Shown here: positions 44,305-54,021 of the stretch, piece after piece
Numbering within the stretch: position 1 is the first letter of the stretch
Layout: the number at the start of each line of letters is the position of its first letter
NCBI RefSeq assembly: GCF_000429125.1
Contig: NZ_AUBG01000011.1
Span: 62,001 to 126,000, forward strand
Origin: Aequorivita capsosiphonis DSM 23843
GTDB lineage: Bacteria > Bacteroidota > Bacteroidia > Flavobacteriales > Flavobacteriaceae
Direction: 5' to 3'
DNA length: 64,000 nt
Notes under the pieces: generated by a model
What the model was told of the DNA's origin: nothing
What the model saw: the letters and a program-made list of their open reading frames with translations, nothing else
The model's database searches: none
Program-made: the position numbers and the translations under genes

Positions 44305-45084
44305 ATGTACGCAATTGTAGAGATAGCAGGGCAGCAAATTAAAGTTGCGAAAGACCAAAGGGTTTTTGTTAATCGTTTGCCAGATGAAGAAGGGAAAACA
44401 GTGTCTTTTGACAATGTACTTCTTATTGGTGACGGAGACAATATTACCATTGGCGCCCCGGCTATAAACGGCGCTCAAATAGGAGCAAAAGTCGTAAAGC
44501 ACCTTAAAGGTGACAAGGTTATAGTTTTCAAAAAGAAACGCCGCAAAGGATACCGTGTTAAAAACGGACACCGTCAGGCTCTTTCTCAAATTGTAATCGA
44601 AAGCATTGTAGCTTCAGGAGCTACACCTGCTAAAAAGGAAGAAGCTAAAAAAGCTGCTCCTAAAAAAGAAACCAAGCCAGCCGCAAAAGCAGCTCCTAAA
44701 AAGGAAACTGCAACGAAAGCTGACGCTAAACCAGAAGCCAAAAAAGCTGCCCCTTCTAAAAAAGAAGTTGAAGTAAGCGAAAATTTGGTTACTCGTGCAG
44801 AACACCGCGCTGAAGATGCACACATCGAAATTAACATCGACAAAGTACTTCACAATATTGGTACTGCTTTAAAAGGCGATGCTGACGATCTTAAATTGAT
44901 CAACGGAATCGGTCCAGTTTACGAAGAAAAATTGAACGAACTTGGTATTTATACCTTCGAGCAAATCAGTAAACTTAAGGCTGCAGACCGCGAAGAACTT
45001 TCAGCTATTGACGGGATTACTCGTGAAAAGATTGAATCTGACGAGTGGGTTAAGCAAGCAAAGGAATTGTTGAAAGACAAATAA
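44305..45084 (+). CDS. rplU: 50S ribosomal protein L21 with Lys/Ala linker and helix-hairpin-helix extension
   Basis: Residues 1-105 are a normal L21 (MYAIVEIAGQQIKVAKDQR, with FKKKRRKGYRVKNGHRQ near 75-95). Then come about 70 residues of Ala/Lys/Glu repeats (TPAKKEEAKKAAPKKE and similar) and a final domain (DDLKLINGIGPVYEEKLNE, LGIYTFEQI) that matches a helix-hairpin-helix or SAM-like DUF4332-type fold. Total is 259 residues versus about 103 for the typical protein. This architecture is known in flavobacterial L21, and the frame is continuous. rpmA follows, as usual for the L21-L27 operon. The tail could bind RNA or other ribosomal parts. Confidence 0.93.
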   Translation: MYAIVEIAGQQIKVAKDQRVFVNRLPDEEGKTVSFDNVLLIGDGDNITIGAPAINGAQIGAKVVKHLKGDKVIVFKKKRRKGYRVKNGHRQALSQIVIESIVASGATPAKKEEAKKAAPKKETKPAAKAAPKKETATKADAKPEAKKAAPSKKEVEVSENLVTRAEHRAEDAHIEINIDKVLHNIGTALKGDADDLKLINGIGPVYEEKLNELGIYTFEQISKLKAADREELSAIDGITREKIESDEWVKQAKELLKDK

Positions 45085-45116
45085 ACCGAAATTATTAATT
45101 AAAAAATTTATAAACC

Positions 45117-45380
45117 ATGGCTCACAAAAAAGGAGTTGGTAGTTCCAAAAACGGTCGCGAATCAGAATCAAAACGTCTAGGCGTTAAGATTTTCGGTGGT
45201 CAAGCGGCTATTGCTGGAAATATCATTGTAAGACAAAGAGGCTATACGCATCACCCAGGTGAAAACGTATATGGTGGTAAAGATCACACTTTGCACGCGC
45301 AAGTGGATGGCTTAGTGAAATTCACCAAAAAGAAAGATAACAGAAGCTACGTTTCCATCGTTCCAAACGCTGAAGCATAG
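45117..45380 (+). CDS. rpmA: 50S ribosomal protein L27
   Basis: An 87-residue L27 that stabilises tRNA at the peptidyl-transferase centre. It starts [20 protein letters not shown], with the later [20 protein letters not shown] landmark. It has no extra cleavable N-terminal extension. Co-transcribed with rplU (32 nt gap), and followed by a strong terminator. Confidence 0.97.
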   Translation: MAHKKGVGSSKNGRESESKRLGVKIFGGQAAIAGNIIVRQRGYTHHPGENVYGGKDHTLHAQVDGLVKFTKKKDNRSYVSIVPNAEA

Positions 45381-45402
45381 TAAATACTTTTGTTTAAAAT
45401 TC

Positions 45403-45433
45403 AAAAACCTTCACAACAATGTGGAGGTTTTTT
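45403..45433 (+). terminator. Terminator of rplU-rpmA
   Basis: AAAAACCT(T)CAC and GTG(G)AGGTTTTT form a stem with a 6-nt loop and a T tract 22 nt after rpmA. Confidence 0.85.
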
Positions 45434-45444
45434 GTTTTTGAAAA

Positions 45445-46110
45445 TTATTGATTTTTTTGAAAGTCCGAAAACGAAATCGGATTTTCTATCAACGTCCATT
45501 TTACGTCTTCGGGATAATGAGAGTAAATAAATTCTTTGGGGCTCGTAAAGTACCAAAAATTATCTGGAGCATCTTCCTTGCCGTGACCAATGGCCCAAGT
45601 AATATCTAGTAACCGCCATTGTCCATTCACCTTAACGACATTCCACGTATGGTTGGGCACCTTTCGTTCTTTAATTCTTTCCGAATAGTCCTTTGTAAAT
45701 CCGTTTACAGCTTCAGCTTGGAGACCAACATCCAAACATAAAGATTTAAAAAGAAGTGCGAATCCTCCACAGATGGCCATTTTACGCTTTAAAACGTTTC
45801 TTATTATATTACCTTCAGAAGTATAAATTTGTTTCTGAAGCTTTTCACTCTGCATCAGTTCGATGTCGTATGAGATATTATAAACAATCCAGTTGTAGAT
45901 GTCCCTAATCTTTTCTGAATCAGTGCGCGCATTTCGCGTAATAGAAAAAGCTAACCTTTTGGTTGAAAAGCTTGTTTTTTCCTCTTTTGATATAGCGGTT
46001 TTGGGTGAAACATTTTTCCCAATCACATTACGCGATTGACTATTCATTTCAGAACATAGAAGCACCAAACAAAAAGCAAGAAGTAAATATTTTAGTTTGT
46101 AGGTACTCAA
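45445..46110 (-). CDS. Transglutaminase-like cysteine protein
   Basis: A 221-residue secreted or periplasmic protein (N-terminal hydrophobic stretch MSTYKLKYLLLAFCLVLLCS). The catalytic triad of the transglutaminase-like superfamily is visible: C114 in MAICGGFALLF, H154 in VPNHTWNVV and D169 in RLLDITWA. The family in bacteria covers proteases and peptide-amidases as well as cross-linkers, so the activity is open. It stands alone and converges with the rpmA unit. Confidence 0.8.
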   Translation of the reverse strand: MSTYKLKYLLLAFCLVLLCSEMNSQSRNVIGKNVSPKTAISKEEKTSFSTKRLAFSITRNARTDSEKIRDIYNWIVYNISYDIELMQSEKLQKQIYTSEGNIIRNVLKRKMAICGGFALLFKSLCLDVGLQAEAVNGFTKDYSERIKERKVPNHTWNVVKVNGQWRLLDITWAIGHGKEDAPDNFWYFTSPKEFIYSHYPEDVKWTLIENPISFSDFQKNQ

Positions 46111-46195
46111 GTTAGAGTGTTTTAAATGTATTATTTAAAGAATTATTTCTATGACGTTTATTACTCAAATATATGCGATTTTTATGCCAAATAAA

Positions 46196-46218
46196 AAGCC
46201 CCGCTAAATGCAGGGCTT
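46196..46218 (-). terminator. Terminator of sdhCAB
   Basis: AAGCCC(C)GC and GC(A)GGGCTT form a stem around 5 nt; on the minus strand it is followed by T5, 72 nt after the sdhB stop. Confidence 0.8.
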
Positions 46219-46289
46219 AAGAACTTATTATAAAATTGTACTCTCGATGAAGAAATGATCTCCGTATATAACTAGAGGCTATTCATTTT

Positions 46290-47084
46290 TTAATCAAAAA
46301 GTGATGACTCGTCGTCTATGGACCAAGCATTGGAAAGTGGCGCCTCTAGGCTTGCGCTCACATACTCTCTATTCATTCGGGCTATATTAACGAGTGTTAT
46401 TCCTTTTGGACACTCAATCTCACAAGCTCCTGTATTAGAGCAATTACCAAACCCTTCCTCGTCCATTTGTTTTACCATATTCAACGCTCGTTCCGTAGCC
46501 TCAATTTTTCCTTGTGGAAGAAGTGCAAACTGACTTATTTTCGCAGAGGTAAACAACATCGCGCTGGCATTTTTACAAGCTGCAACACAGGCTCCACAAC
46601 CAATACAAGTAGCCGCGTTAAAAGATTCATCGGCATCGTGTTTATTTACAGGAATGCTATTTGCATCCACGGTGTTACCTGAAGTATTCACAGATACATA
46701 TCCACCAGCTTGTTGGATTCTGTCAAAAGCACTTCTGTCAACCACTAAATCCTTTATTACTGGAAATGCATTGGCACGAAAAGGCTCAATAACGATAGTA
46801 TCGCCATCTTTAAAGCTACGCATGTGTAACTGACAAGTGGTAATCAATCTATCAGGCCCGTGTGGTTCTCCATTAATCTGTAACGAGCAACTTCCGCAGA
46901 TTCCCTCACGACAATCGTGATCAAAAACCACTGGCTCTTCGCCATTATTTATTAAACCTTCATTGAGAACATCCAACATTTCAAGGAATGACATATCCCC
47001 TTCTATTCCGTCAATGGGATAGGTTTTTAGCTCTCCCTTAGCATCGTGGTTTTTCTGTCTCCAGATTTTGAGTGTAAGTTTCAT
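46290..47084 (-). CDS. sdhB: Succinate dehydrogenase iron-sulfur subunit
   Basis: A 264-residue SdhB with the three iron-sulfur clusters: the 2Fe-2S cysteines in [10 protein letters not shown] plus a further C near 83, the 4Fe-4S set in [13 protein letters not shown], and the 3Fe-4S set with [12 protein letters not shown]. It passes electrons from SdhA to the membrane subunit. Last in an sdhC-sdhA-sdhB order, 152 nt after sdhA. It oxidises succinate in the TCA cycle. Confidence 0.96.
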   Translation of the reverse strand: MKLTLKIWRQKNHDAKGELKTYPIDGIEGDMSFLEMLDVLNEGLINNGEEPVVFDHDCREGICGSCSLQINGEPHGPDRLITTCQLHMRSFKDGDTIVIEPFRANAFPVIKDLVVDRSAFDRIQQAGGYVSVNTSGNTVDANSIPVNKHDADESFNAATCIGCGACVAACKNASAMLFTSAKISQFALLPQGKIEATERALNMVKQMDEEGFGNCSNTGACEIECPKGITLVNIARMNREYVSASLEAPLSNAWSIDDESSLFD

Positions 47085-47236
47085 AAGCTTCTATATATTA
47101 CCCATCGCTGGGTGGTATTATTTTTTCTTAAATTTTAAAAGTTGATCAATCCACGTGTCCCTGAATTTTCGATCTGAAATCTATGTATTTTAGAATAAAA
47201 CAACAAATTCCTTTCCTTTCAGAATAACTTTCAATC

Positions 47237-49240
47237 CTATTTATAGGAACGTGTTTTAACTTCAATGTCTTCGTATTCTAATGCTTCCTTATGAAGAATT
47301 TCATTTCCAGGATCCCCTGTATATTCCCAAGCTGCTACATACATATAGTTTTCATCATCTCGTAGCGCTTCTCCTTCATCCGTTTGATATTCCTCACGGA
47401 AGTGCCCACCAGCAGATTCGTTTCTATTTAAAGCATCCTTTGCAAATAGCTCTCCCAATTCAAGGAAATCTGCCACTCGTGTAGCTTTTTCCAACTCCGC
47501 ATTCATTTCATTTATACCTCCGGGAATTCTCACATCTCTCCAAAACTCCTCACGTAGTGCGCGTATCTCAACGGCTGCCTCTTTAAGGTCTTTGGCATTT
47601 CTTGCCATTCCACATTTTTCCCACATAATATGACCAAGTTTCTTATGAAAATGGTCTACGGAGTGTTTCCCATTGTTATTGATCAATTTCTCTAGTGTTG
47701 TACGAATATTTTTTTCAGCTTCATCAAATTCCGGAGAATCCGTAGGGATTTTTCCTGTTTTAATATCTTCTGCCAAGTAATTACCAATTGTATAAGGAAT
47801 CACGAAATAACCATCAGCCAGACCTTGCATCAAAGCCGAAGCTCCAAGACGGTTGGCTCCGTGATCGCTAAAATTCGCCTCTCCAAGAACAAAACATCCA
47901 GGAATAGTAGATTGAAGGTTGTAATCCACCCAAATTCCACCCATCGTATAATGCACGGCAGGATAAATCATCATTGGAGTTTCGTACGGATTCGCATCCA
48001 CAATTTTTTCATACATCTGGAATAGGTTTCCATACTTTTCTCTGATTACCTGTTTTCCATAAGTTTTTATTTCGTTCTCTGTTGGATTGTGGTTTCCATG
48101 AACTACAGCACGCTCTTTCCCGTATCGTTCAATTGCCGAAGCAAAATCAAGAAAAACCGCCTGCCCTGTTTTGTTGACACCAAATCCTGCGTCACATCGT
48201 TCCTTTGCAGCGCGTGAGGCTACATCTCGTGGCACCAAGTTTCCAAATGAAGGGTAACGTCTTTCCAAATAGAAATCACGCTCATCTGCAGAGAGATCAT
48301 TTGGCTTTTTTGTTCCTTTTCGAATGGCTTCTGCATCTTCTTTTTTCTTAGGAACCCAGATTCTACCATCGTTTCTAAGAGATTCAGACATCAAGGTCAA
48401 CTTACTTTGATGATCTCCAGAAACCGGAATACAGGTTGGGTGAATCTGCGTATAGCAAGGATTCGCAAAGTACGCTCCTTTTTTATGTATTTTCCAGGCA
48501 GCTGTAGCGTTGCTTCCCATTGCATTTGTAGAAAGATAGAAAACATTACCGTAGCCTCCAGAAGCAATAACCACTGCATGTGCAGAATGTCTTTCAATTT
48601 CACCTGAGACAAGATCACGAGCAATGATTCCTCTAGCTTTTCCATCTACCATTACCAGATCTAACATCTCGTGACGGTTGAAGGATTGTATTTTCCCTCT
48701 GTTTATCTGGCGGTTCATTGCAGCGTATGCCCCAAGAAGCAACTGCTGCCCTGTTTGACCTTTGGCATAAAAAGTTCGAGAAACTAATACTCCACCGAAT
48801 GACCTGTTATCAAGATATCCTCCATATTCGCGAGCAAAAGGAACACCTTGTGCCACGCATTGATCGATTATATTTCCTGAAAGTTCAGCAAGTCTATATG
48901 AATTGGCTTCACGGGAGCGATAATCACCCCCTTTTACCGTATCGTAAAAAAGACGATAGTTTGAATCACCATCTCCTTGATAATTTTTTGCGGCGTTTAT
49001 TCCCCCTTGAGCAGCAATAGAGTGCGCACGACGTGGAGAATCTTGATAGCAGAAGGTTTTTACGTTATAACCCAATTCTGCCAAGGTAGCGGCGGCACTA
49101 CCACCTGCCAACCCAGTTCCAATAACAATAACATCAATATTTCGCTTATTTGCGGGGTTGATGAGATTTATATCATTTTTATGTTTCGTCCACTTATCTG
49201 CTAAGGGTCCTTTTGGGATTTTTGAATCTAATATTGACAT
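47237..49240 (-). CDS. sdhA: Succinate dehydrogenase flavoprotein subunit
   Basis: A 667-residue FAD protein. Visible are the FAD dinucleotide motif [17 protein letters not shown], the covalent-FAD histidine region [15 protein letters not shown], and the substrate-site ENEWHTE-type regions such as [11 protein letters not shown] and HRRYPSF-like blocks. It oxidises succinate to fumarate. The gene is 20 nt after sdhC and 152 nt before sdhB. The length is that of the Bacteroidota/epsilonproteobacterial type paired with a single cytochrome b subunit. Confidence 0.96.
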   Translation of the reverse strand: MSILDSKIPKGPLADKWTKHKNDINLINPANKRNIDVIVIGTGLAGGSAAATLAELGYNVKTFCYQDSPRRAHSIAAQGGINAAKNYQGDGDSNYRLFYDTVKGGDYRSREANSYRLAELSGNIIDQCVAQGVPFAREYGGYLDNRSFGGVLVSRTFYAKGQTGQQLLLGAYAAMNRQINRGKIQSFNRHEMLDLVMVDGKARGIIARDLVSGEIERHSAHAVVIASGGYGNVFYLSTNAMGSNATAAWKIHKKGAYFANPCYTQIHPTCIPVSGDHQSKLTLMSESLRNDGRIWVPKKKEDAEAIRKGTKKPNDLSADERDFYLERRYPSFGNLVPRDVASRAAKERCDAGFGVNKTGQAVFLDFASAIERYGKERAVVHGNHNPTENEIKTYGKQVIREKYGNLFQMYEKIVDANPYETPMMIYPAVHYTMGGIWVDYNLQSTIPGCFVLGEANFSDHGANRLGASALMQGLADGYFVIPYTIGNYLAEDIKTGKIPTDSPEFDEAEKNIRTTLEKLINNNGKHSVDHFHKKLGHIMWEKCGMARNAKDLKEAAVEIRALREEFWRDVRIPGGINEMNAELEKATRVADFLELGELFAKDALNRNESAGGHFREEYQTDEGEALRDDENYMYVAAWEYTGDPGNEILHKEALEYEDIEVKTRSYK

Positions 49241-49260
49241 AGCGTTGCGTTTCGTGGTGA

Positions 49261-49917
49261 TTATTGATTAAGATGAAGGTAAATCGCAATAAAAATAAAT
49301 CCGAGCGGAATAAATATTGCATAAAATTTTGTAAAACCTCTCAATCCTTTTGAGTATTTATTGTTCCAGCCCATACTTTGAAATGAGGAAGCGAAACCAT
49401 GCCATAAATGTAATGCAAGCAAGACAAATGCTAAGCAATATAAACCTGTACGCACTGGACTTTCAAATTTTTGAACCAAATCTGGATAATAACGGGTTGG
49501 ATCCATTGGATTGCTCTCTACATATTTGTGAACAATTTCTGGAAACCAAAAATCATAAAAGTGAAGCCCTAAAAATGCCAAGATTACAGCACCGCTAATC
49601 AGCATATTGCGTGAGGCCCAAGTTGAATTATTGTTCCCTTTAAAGGATTGATATTTTATACTTCTTGCACCTCGGTTTCTTATTTCAAGAATAAGCCCCA
49701 TAATAAAATGGAACACAACCCCAAAAATCAAAATAGGTTGCGCGATAAACTGGACCACAAAATTATGCCCCATAAAATGGGACAAGCTGTTAAAGGTTTC
49801 GGGATCTATGACCGAAGTAATGTTGATGGTAAAATGTTGTGCCAAAAACAAAACAAGAAATAAGCCGGAAAGTGCCATAGCAACTTTTCGGGCGATTGAA
49901 GATGTTAATATTGCCAT
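49261..49917 (-). CDS. sdhC: Succinate dehydrogenase cytochrome b subunit (single-chain)
   Basis: A 218-residue membrane anchor with five helices that binds heme b and quinone, the single-subunit type in which no separate SdhD exists. Histidines such as those in [19 protein letters not shown] and GLHFYDFW are candidate heme ligands. I use the ATG at 49917 (MAILTSS); an upstream TTG at 49947 falls within the promoter -7 box and cannot be translated. It is the first gene of sdhC-sdhA-sdhB. Confidence 0.95.
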   Translation of the reverse strand: MAILTSSIARKVAMALSGLFLVLFLAQHFTINITSVIDPETFNSLSHFMGHNFVVQFIAQPILIFGVVFHFIMGLILEIRNRGARSIKYQSFKGNNNSTWASRNMLISGAVILAFLGLHFYDFWFPEIVHKYVESNPMDPTRYYPDLVQKFESPVRTGLYCLAFVLLALHLWHGFASSFQSMGWNNKYSKGLRGFTKFYAIFIPLGFIFIAIYLHLNQ

Positions 49918-49944
49918 TATGGTTTTATTTCTAAAATAGTTGTA

Positions 49945-49976
49945 CAAAAATACGCTTCAAACGGCTTGTCGCCAAA
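49945..49976 (-). promoter_or_regulatory. Promoter of sdhCAB
   Basis: TTTG (49973-49976), 20 nt, TATTTTTG (49945-49952) on the minus strand; 27 nt from box to ATG. Confidence 0.75.
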
Positions 49977-50024
49977 CATTCTTAATTGTTTAAACTTATT
50001 TAGAATCGATTTAAATACATTTTG

Positions 50025-52871
50025 CTATTTTACCTCTAATTCAGAAGTTGCAGATTTTCCTTTAATCGATATCTTCACTTTGTATTTTCCCTTAGAAAGA
50101 TAGTATTTTCCGTTTTCTCCTTGCTTCATTCTTGCTTCTTTCTTCTCTAGGAATTTGATAGCTTTTTCAGGAATTGACAGATCATATTCCAATTCATTCA
50201 CCCCTTTTACAGCATCTCTAGTTAGGGTTTGTAGCTCCTTTCCATCTTCGGTTTTGATTATTATAGTTGCTTTGCCAGCTTGTGGACTATAAAATTGAAT
50301 CTTAGCTTTTGGTTCATACACTTCGCCCCAAGCGCTCCATTTATTTCCCCAGCGAGGAGAGAAATTTACAGTATCTATTTCGGCAGCAACCATTTCATTC
50401 ATTGAATTTTCATTCAACTTTTGAAGTAATGAAATATCGGCAACATAAATGGAACGACCGTGTGTGCCCAAAACCAAATCCTTCGCTTCGGGCTGGATTA
50501 CTAAATCGTGAACCGCCACATTTGGAAGATCTTTTGAGAACACTTCCCAACTTTTTCCGCGATTAAAGGAAACATAAGCTCCATTATCAGTTCCCAAAAA
50601 CAATAAGTTTTCATGTACTGGATCTTCCTTTATTACATTAATTGGGGAAGTAGGTAAATTACTGCTGATGTCCTTCCACGTCGCTCCATAATTATCACTT
50701 ACATATACATAAGGTTTAAAATCATCACTACGATATCCATTCAAAGTAACATAAACCCGTTCTTTTTTATGTGAAGAAGCAATCACGCGGCTCACCCAAA
50801 GATCTTTTGGGAAGCTGTCTGAAATCTTTCTCCAATTTCCACCCGCATCTTTTGAAACATATACCAAACCGTCGTCACTTCCCGTGTAAAGCAAGCCAAA
50901 TTGAAAGTTCGATTCGCTAATGGCCGAAAGCGTTCCATAGGCCACATTGCCAGGTTTTCCACCTTGCGTTAAATCTTCTGAAATGGCGGTCCAATCATCA
51001 CCTTGGTTCATACTTCGCATCAATTTGTTTCCGCCGAAATAGAGAATATCCTGATTATGTGGGCTCAACAAAATAGGCGTTTGCCAATTAAAGCGGTATG
51101 GACTTTCACCCAATTCGTGTTTCGGCTGAATGTAAACAGGTTCGGCTCCATTTCTATTCAACCTATAATAATTTCCAAACTGAAACCCAGTATAAACAAT
51201 TTTGCTATTTCTATTATCTATCTGAACTTGCATTCCATCGCCTCCAAAAAGATTGTCATAGGCATATTTTCCCTGCTGCTGCCATTCCATACTTGCTTTA
51301 TAATCGTGCGGCCCCACCCAGACACCATTATCTTGCAAACCGCCATAAACATTATAATCTTTATCGTGATCTATGTTTACATAATAAAATTGCCCCACTG
51401 CCGGAGCGTTGTTCTTTATCCAAGTTTTACCATCGTCATAGCTTATGTTTACGCCACCGTCGTTTCCGTCAATTAAATGGCCAGACATATTAGGATTTAT
51501 CCACAAGGCGTGGTGATCTGCGTGAACGTTATCTGCACCTATACTTTCGAAGGTTTTTCCACCATCAGCAGATTTTAGAATTGGCACGCCATAAATATAT
51601 ATTTTGTTTGAGTCACTTGGATCCACGTGAATTTTCCCGAAGTAATAACCGTAAGAATAATACAAATCGTCCAAGAAACCATCATGGGTTTTTTTCCAAC
51701 TTTTTCCACCGTCTGTACTTTTATAAACCTCCGCGCCAATAACGGGCGTGTTAAATAAGGCTGAATTGGCATCTTCCAAATACTTTGCGAGATCCTCAGG
51801 TTTTACCGTGCCCACGCGAACCATTTGCTTCACATTTTCGGCACGATACTTCTCTTGAAAACCATTTGTTTTCAAATATTGATTTAGTTGTTTTTCATCT
51901 AGATTAAGAAAGGAATCTACGTCCATCTCCTTAAAGTTATCCTTTGTCAGTACATCATTATTCTCCATTTTATCTTCTGCATTGGCAGGTCTATGAAATT
52001 GATTGTCAACAATTAAATAAACCAAATTCTCATTCACCACTGCAATACCCATACGGCCCATCCCCTTTCCTATGGGCAAGCCACTATTTTCTGAAGAAAT
52101 TTTTATCCATGTACTTCCAGCATCGGTGCTTTTATAAACGCCACTTCCTTCACCACTACCATCAAAATTCCAGGCTTTGCGATCCTTATCCCACGCAGCA
52201 GCATACATCGTATTGAAGTCTTTTGGGTTCGTAGCAATTTCAATAACTCCAGTCTGATTATTGACAAAAAGTGTTTTGCTCCAGGTTTTTCCACCATCGG
52301 TTGTTTTAAAAACACCGCGTTCGTCGTTGGTAGAATATAAATGTCCAACGGCGCCAACAATCACTTCATCGGGATTGGATGGATTTATAAGAATACTGCT
52401 TATATGATGGCTATCCATAAGTCCCACATTTTGCCAGGATTTCCCTTTGTCATCGCTTTTCAATAACCCAATTCCTGCATAAGAAGAGCGCGAAGCATTC
52501 ACCTCACCCGTGCCCACCCAAATGGTGCCACTTTTCCAATCTACCGCCACACAGCCAACGTTTTGGGTTGGGCTATTGTCCATCACTGGCGTAAATGATG
52601 TACCGTTATTGTTGGTATACCAAACCCCACCACTTGCGTAACCCACATAAAATTCTGTAGGATTGTTTGGGTTTACGGCAAAATCAACCACCCGGCCACT
52701 CATAATACTAGGGCCAATACTATTGAAACTTATATTTTTAACTGAAGAAGTCTGAGCCAATGCTGCTTTTTGTTGCAACCCTGCCTCCAAAGTGGCTGCA
52801 GATGTGGCTGGCTGTTGTGAAAAAGCAAGCGTAGTAGCAACACAGATTGCCGAAAGTAAAAGGTTTTTCAT
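50025..52871 (-). CDS. VPS10/sortilin-type BNR beta-propeller protein
   Basis: A 948-residue secreted protein (signal peptide MKNLLLSAICVATTLAFSQQ). It carries many BNR/Asp-box units of the S-x-D-x-G-x-x-W type (DDKGKSWQN, TDGGKTWSK, TDAGSTWIK, TDGGKSWKK, ADGGKTFES, YDDGKTWIK, KDAGGNWRK, DNYGATWKD, NRGKSWEV) in two propeller halves, a VPS10/sortilin-like arrangement. Bacterial proteins of this build are often labelled glycosyl hydrolase, but no catalytic residue is identifiable here. There is no C-terminal T9SS sorting domain; the last domain (about 880-948) looks like an Ig-fold. Role in protein or glycan turnover on the surface is speculative. Confidence 0.85.
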   Translation of the reverse strand: MKNLLLSAICVATTLAFSQQPATSAATLEAGLQQKAALAQTSSVKNISFNSIGPSIMSGRVVDFAVNPNNPTEFYVGYASGGVWYTNNNGTSFTPVMDNSPTQNVGCVAVDWKSGTIWVGTGEVNASRSSYAGIGLLKSDDKGKSWQNVGLMDSHHISSILINPSNPDEVIVGAVGHLYSTNDERGVFKTTDGGKTWSKTLFVNNQTGVIEIATNPKDFNTMYAAAWDKDRKAWNFDGSGEGSGVYKSTDAGSTWIKISSENSGLPIGKGMGRMGIAVVNENLVYLIVDNQFHRPANAEDKMENNDVLTKDNFKEMDVDSFLNLDEKQLNQYLKTNGFQEKYRAENVKQMVRVGTVKPEDLAKYLEDANSALFNTPVIGAEVYKSTDGGKSWKKTHDGFLDDLYYSYGYYFGKIHVDPSDSNKIYIYGVPILKSADGGKTFESIGADNVHADHHALWINPNMSGHLIDGNDGGVNISYDDGKTWIKNNAPAVGQFYYVNIDHDKDYNVYGGLQDNGVWVGPHDYKASMEWQQQGKYAYDNLFGGDGMQVQIDNRNSKIVYTGFQFGNYYRLNRNGAEPVYIQPKHELGESPYRFNWQTPILLSPHNQDILYFGGNKLMRSMNQGDDWTAISEDLTQGGKPGNVAYGTLSAISESNFQFGLLYTGSDDGLVYVSKDAGGNWRKISDSFPKDLWVSRVIASSHKKERVYVTLNGYRSDDFKPYVYVSDNYGATWKDISSNLPTSPINVIKEDPVHENLLFLGTDNGAYVSFNRGKSWEVFSKDLPNVAVHDLVIQPEAKDLVLGTHGRSIYVADISLLQKLNENSMNEMVAAEIDTVNFSPRWGNKWSAWGEVYEPKAKIQFYSPQAGKATIIIKTEDGKELQTLTRDAVKGVNELEYDLSIPEKAIKFLEKKEARMKQGENGKYYLSKGKYKVKISIKGKSATSELEVK

Positions 52872-53145
52872 GGGGATTTATTTTGAAAAGATGAAGGTAG
52901 TTAAATGAGGTGGGTTTTGCAACGGGTTTACTATTCGGAAATAGTGAATATCAAAAAGAAATTATTCCTCTTCGGTTAACTTAGCATAATTTATACTCGG
53001 AAATAAATTCAATATTGGTTCTCTTAAGGATGTTTAATAAGCAGGTAACCGAAGTGAATAAGGATTTACTATTTTTCAAAACTCAAACTATTCTAAAATC
53101 GCTGTACAATTTACCCTACATTTATCCAAAATAATTCTTGATAGT

Positions 53146-53847
53146 ATGAAGCTAATATTTTGGATTTTAACATTGCTTTTTTCCATGTCCGTAGTTGCGC
53201 AAGAAGGCACTGAAGAGGAAAGCAAAAAAACGCATTATCCTCAAACCAAAGATTATATTACTTTTAACATATTACCCATTTTTGAGCGTTTTGCACCAAG
53301 ATACGGTTTCGGCTATATTCATAGATTTACTGAAAAGTGGGCCGCTGGCATAGATATCAGTTATGGCAACGATGCTTTAAAAATTGATTTCACAGATTTG
53401 GATATGATAAAATCCTTCGAAATCTATGAAATTGCTCCCCAAGTGTATCACACCTTTAATCCAGGTAGAAAAGTTGAACAATACGTTTCAGTCAAATTAT
53501 TGTACTTAAATCAAACGGAGGTTTTTATCAATTCATACTATTCCCCTAAAAATGATCATACCCAAACGGCTTATGACCAAGCAAATTATAAACGGATAAA
53601 ATTAAGTGCCTACTTGAATTATGGTATTTTCATCAACTTTAATAAAAGGTTTGGAATAAATCCGTACGCTGGTTTGGGCATTCGGAATAGAAAAAACAGC
53701 TATTCCCATGTGGTAAATCCTTCAAAGTATTTTAATACTCCTACAGATGGATTTCTTTTTTGGGATGATTATTTTAGAGATGAAGGACGTAAAAAAGGAG
53801 GTGTAGACTTTGTTTTTGGCGTCAAATTGTATTTTAGACTTAATTAG
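53146..53847 (+). CDS. Putative outer-membrane beta-barrel protein
   Basis: A 233-residue protein with a signal peptide (cleavage around residue 18, VVAQ-EG). The rest is strand-rich with alternating hydrophobic and aromatic residues: DYITFNILPIFERFAPRYGF, YVSVKLLYLNQTEVF, KLSAYLNYGIFINFNKR and the barrel-type last strand VDFVFGVKLYFRLN. It is probably an outer-membrane barrel with ten or so strands. No family name. It lies between the VPS10 protein and the GH92 gene, on the same strand as the latter but with a 174-nt gap. Confidence 0.65.
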   Translation: MKLIFWILTLLFSMSVVAQEGTEEESKKTHYPQTKDYITFNILPIFERFAPRYGFGYIHRFTEKWAAGIDISYGNDALKIDFTDLDMIKSFEIYEIAPQVYHTFNPGRKVEQYVSVKLLYLNQTEVFINSYYSPKNDHTQTAYDQANYKRIKLSAYLNYGIFINFNKRFGINPYAGLGIRNRKNSYSHVVNPSKYFNTPTDGFLFWDDYFRDEGRKKGGVDFVFGVKLYFRLN

Positions 53848-54021
53848 CCTCCATAAAAATCTCTACACACAAAATAAGAAACAAACCTAGGCGCAGTTAT
53901 TAGCGAAATAATTAGATTTGAAATTCGATACAAATAGCTTTTGCTTGTCAAATAGAAATTCATCCGCCAAAAGAGATTGGCACGCTAATTTTTAAAAGAC
54001 ATAGTCTCAAAGAAAATTAAA

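Noticed and set aside
44586-44853. Ala/Ser/Phe-rich readings opposite rplU
   Set aside because: Antisense of the Lys/Ala-rich linker; low complexity only.
49918-49947. Longer sdhC starting at TTG 49947
   Set aside because: That TTG is part of the TATTTTTG promoter box and would be upstream of or at the transcription start.
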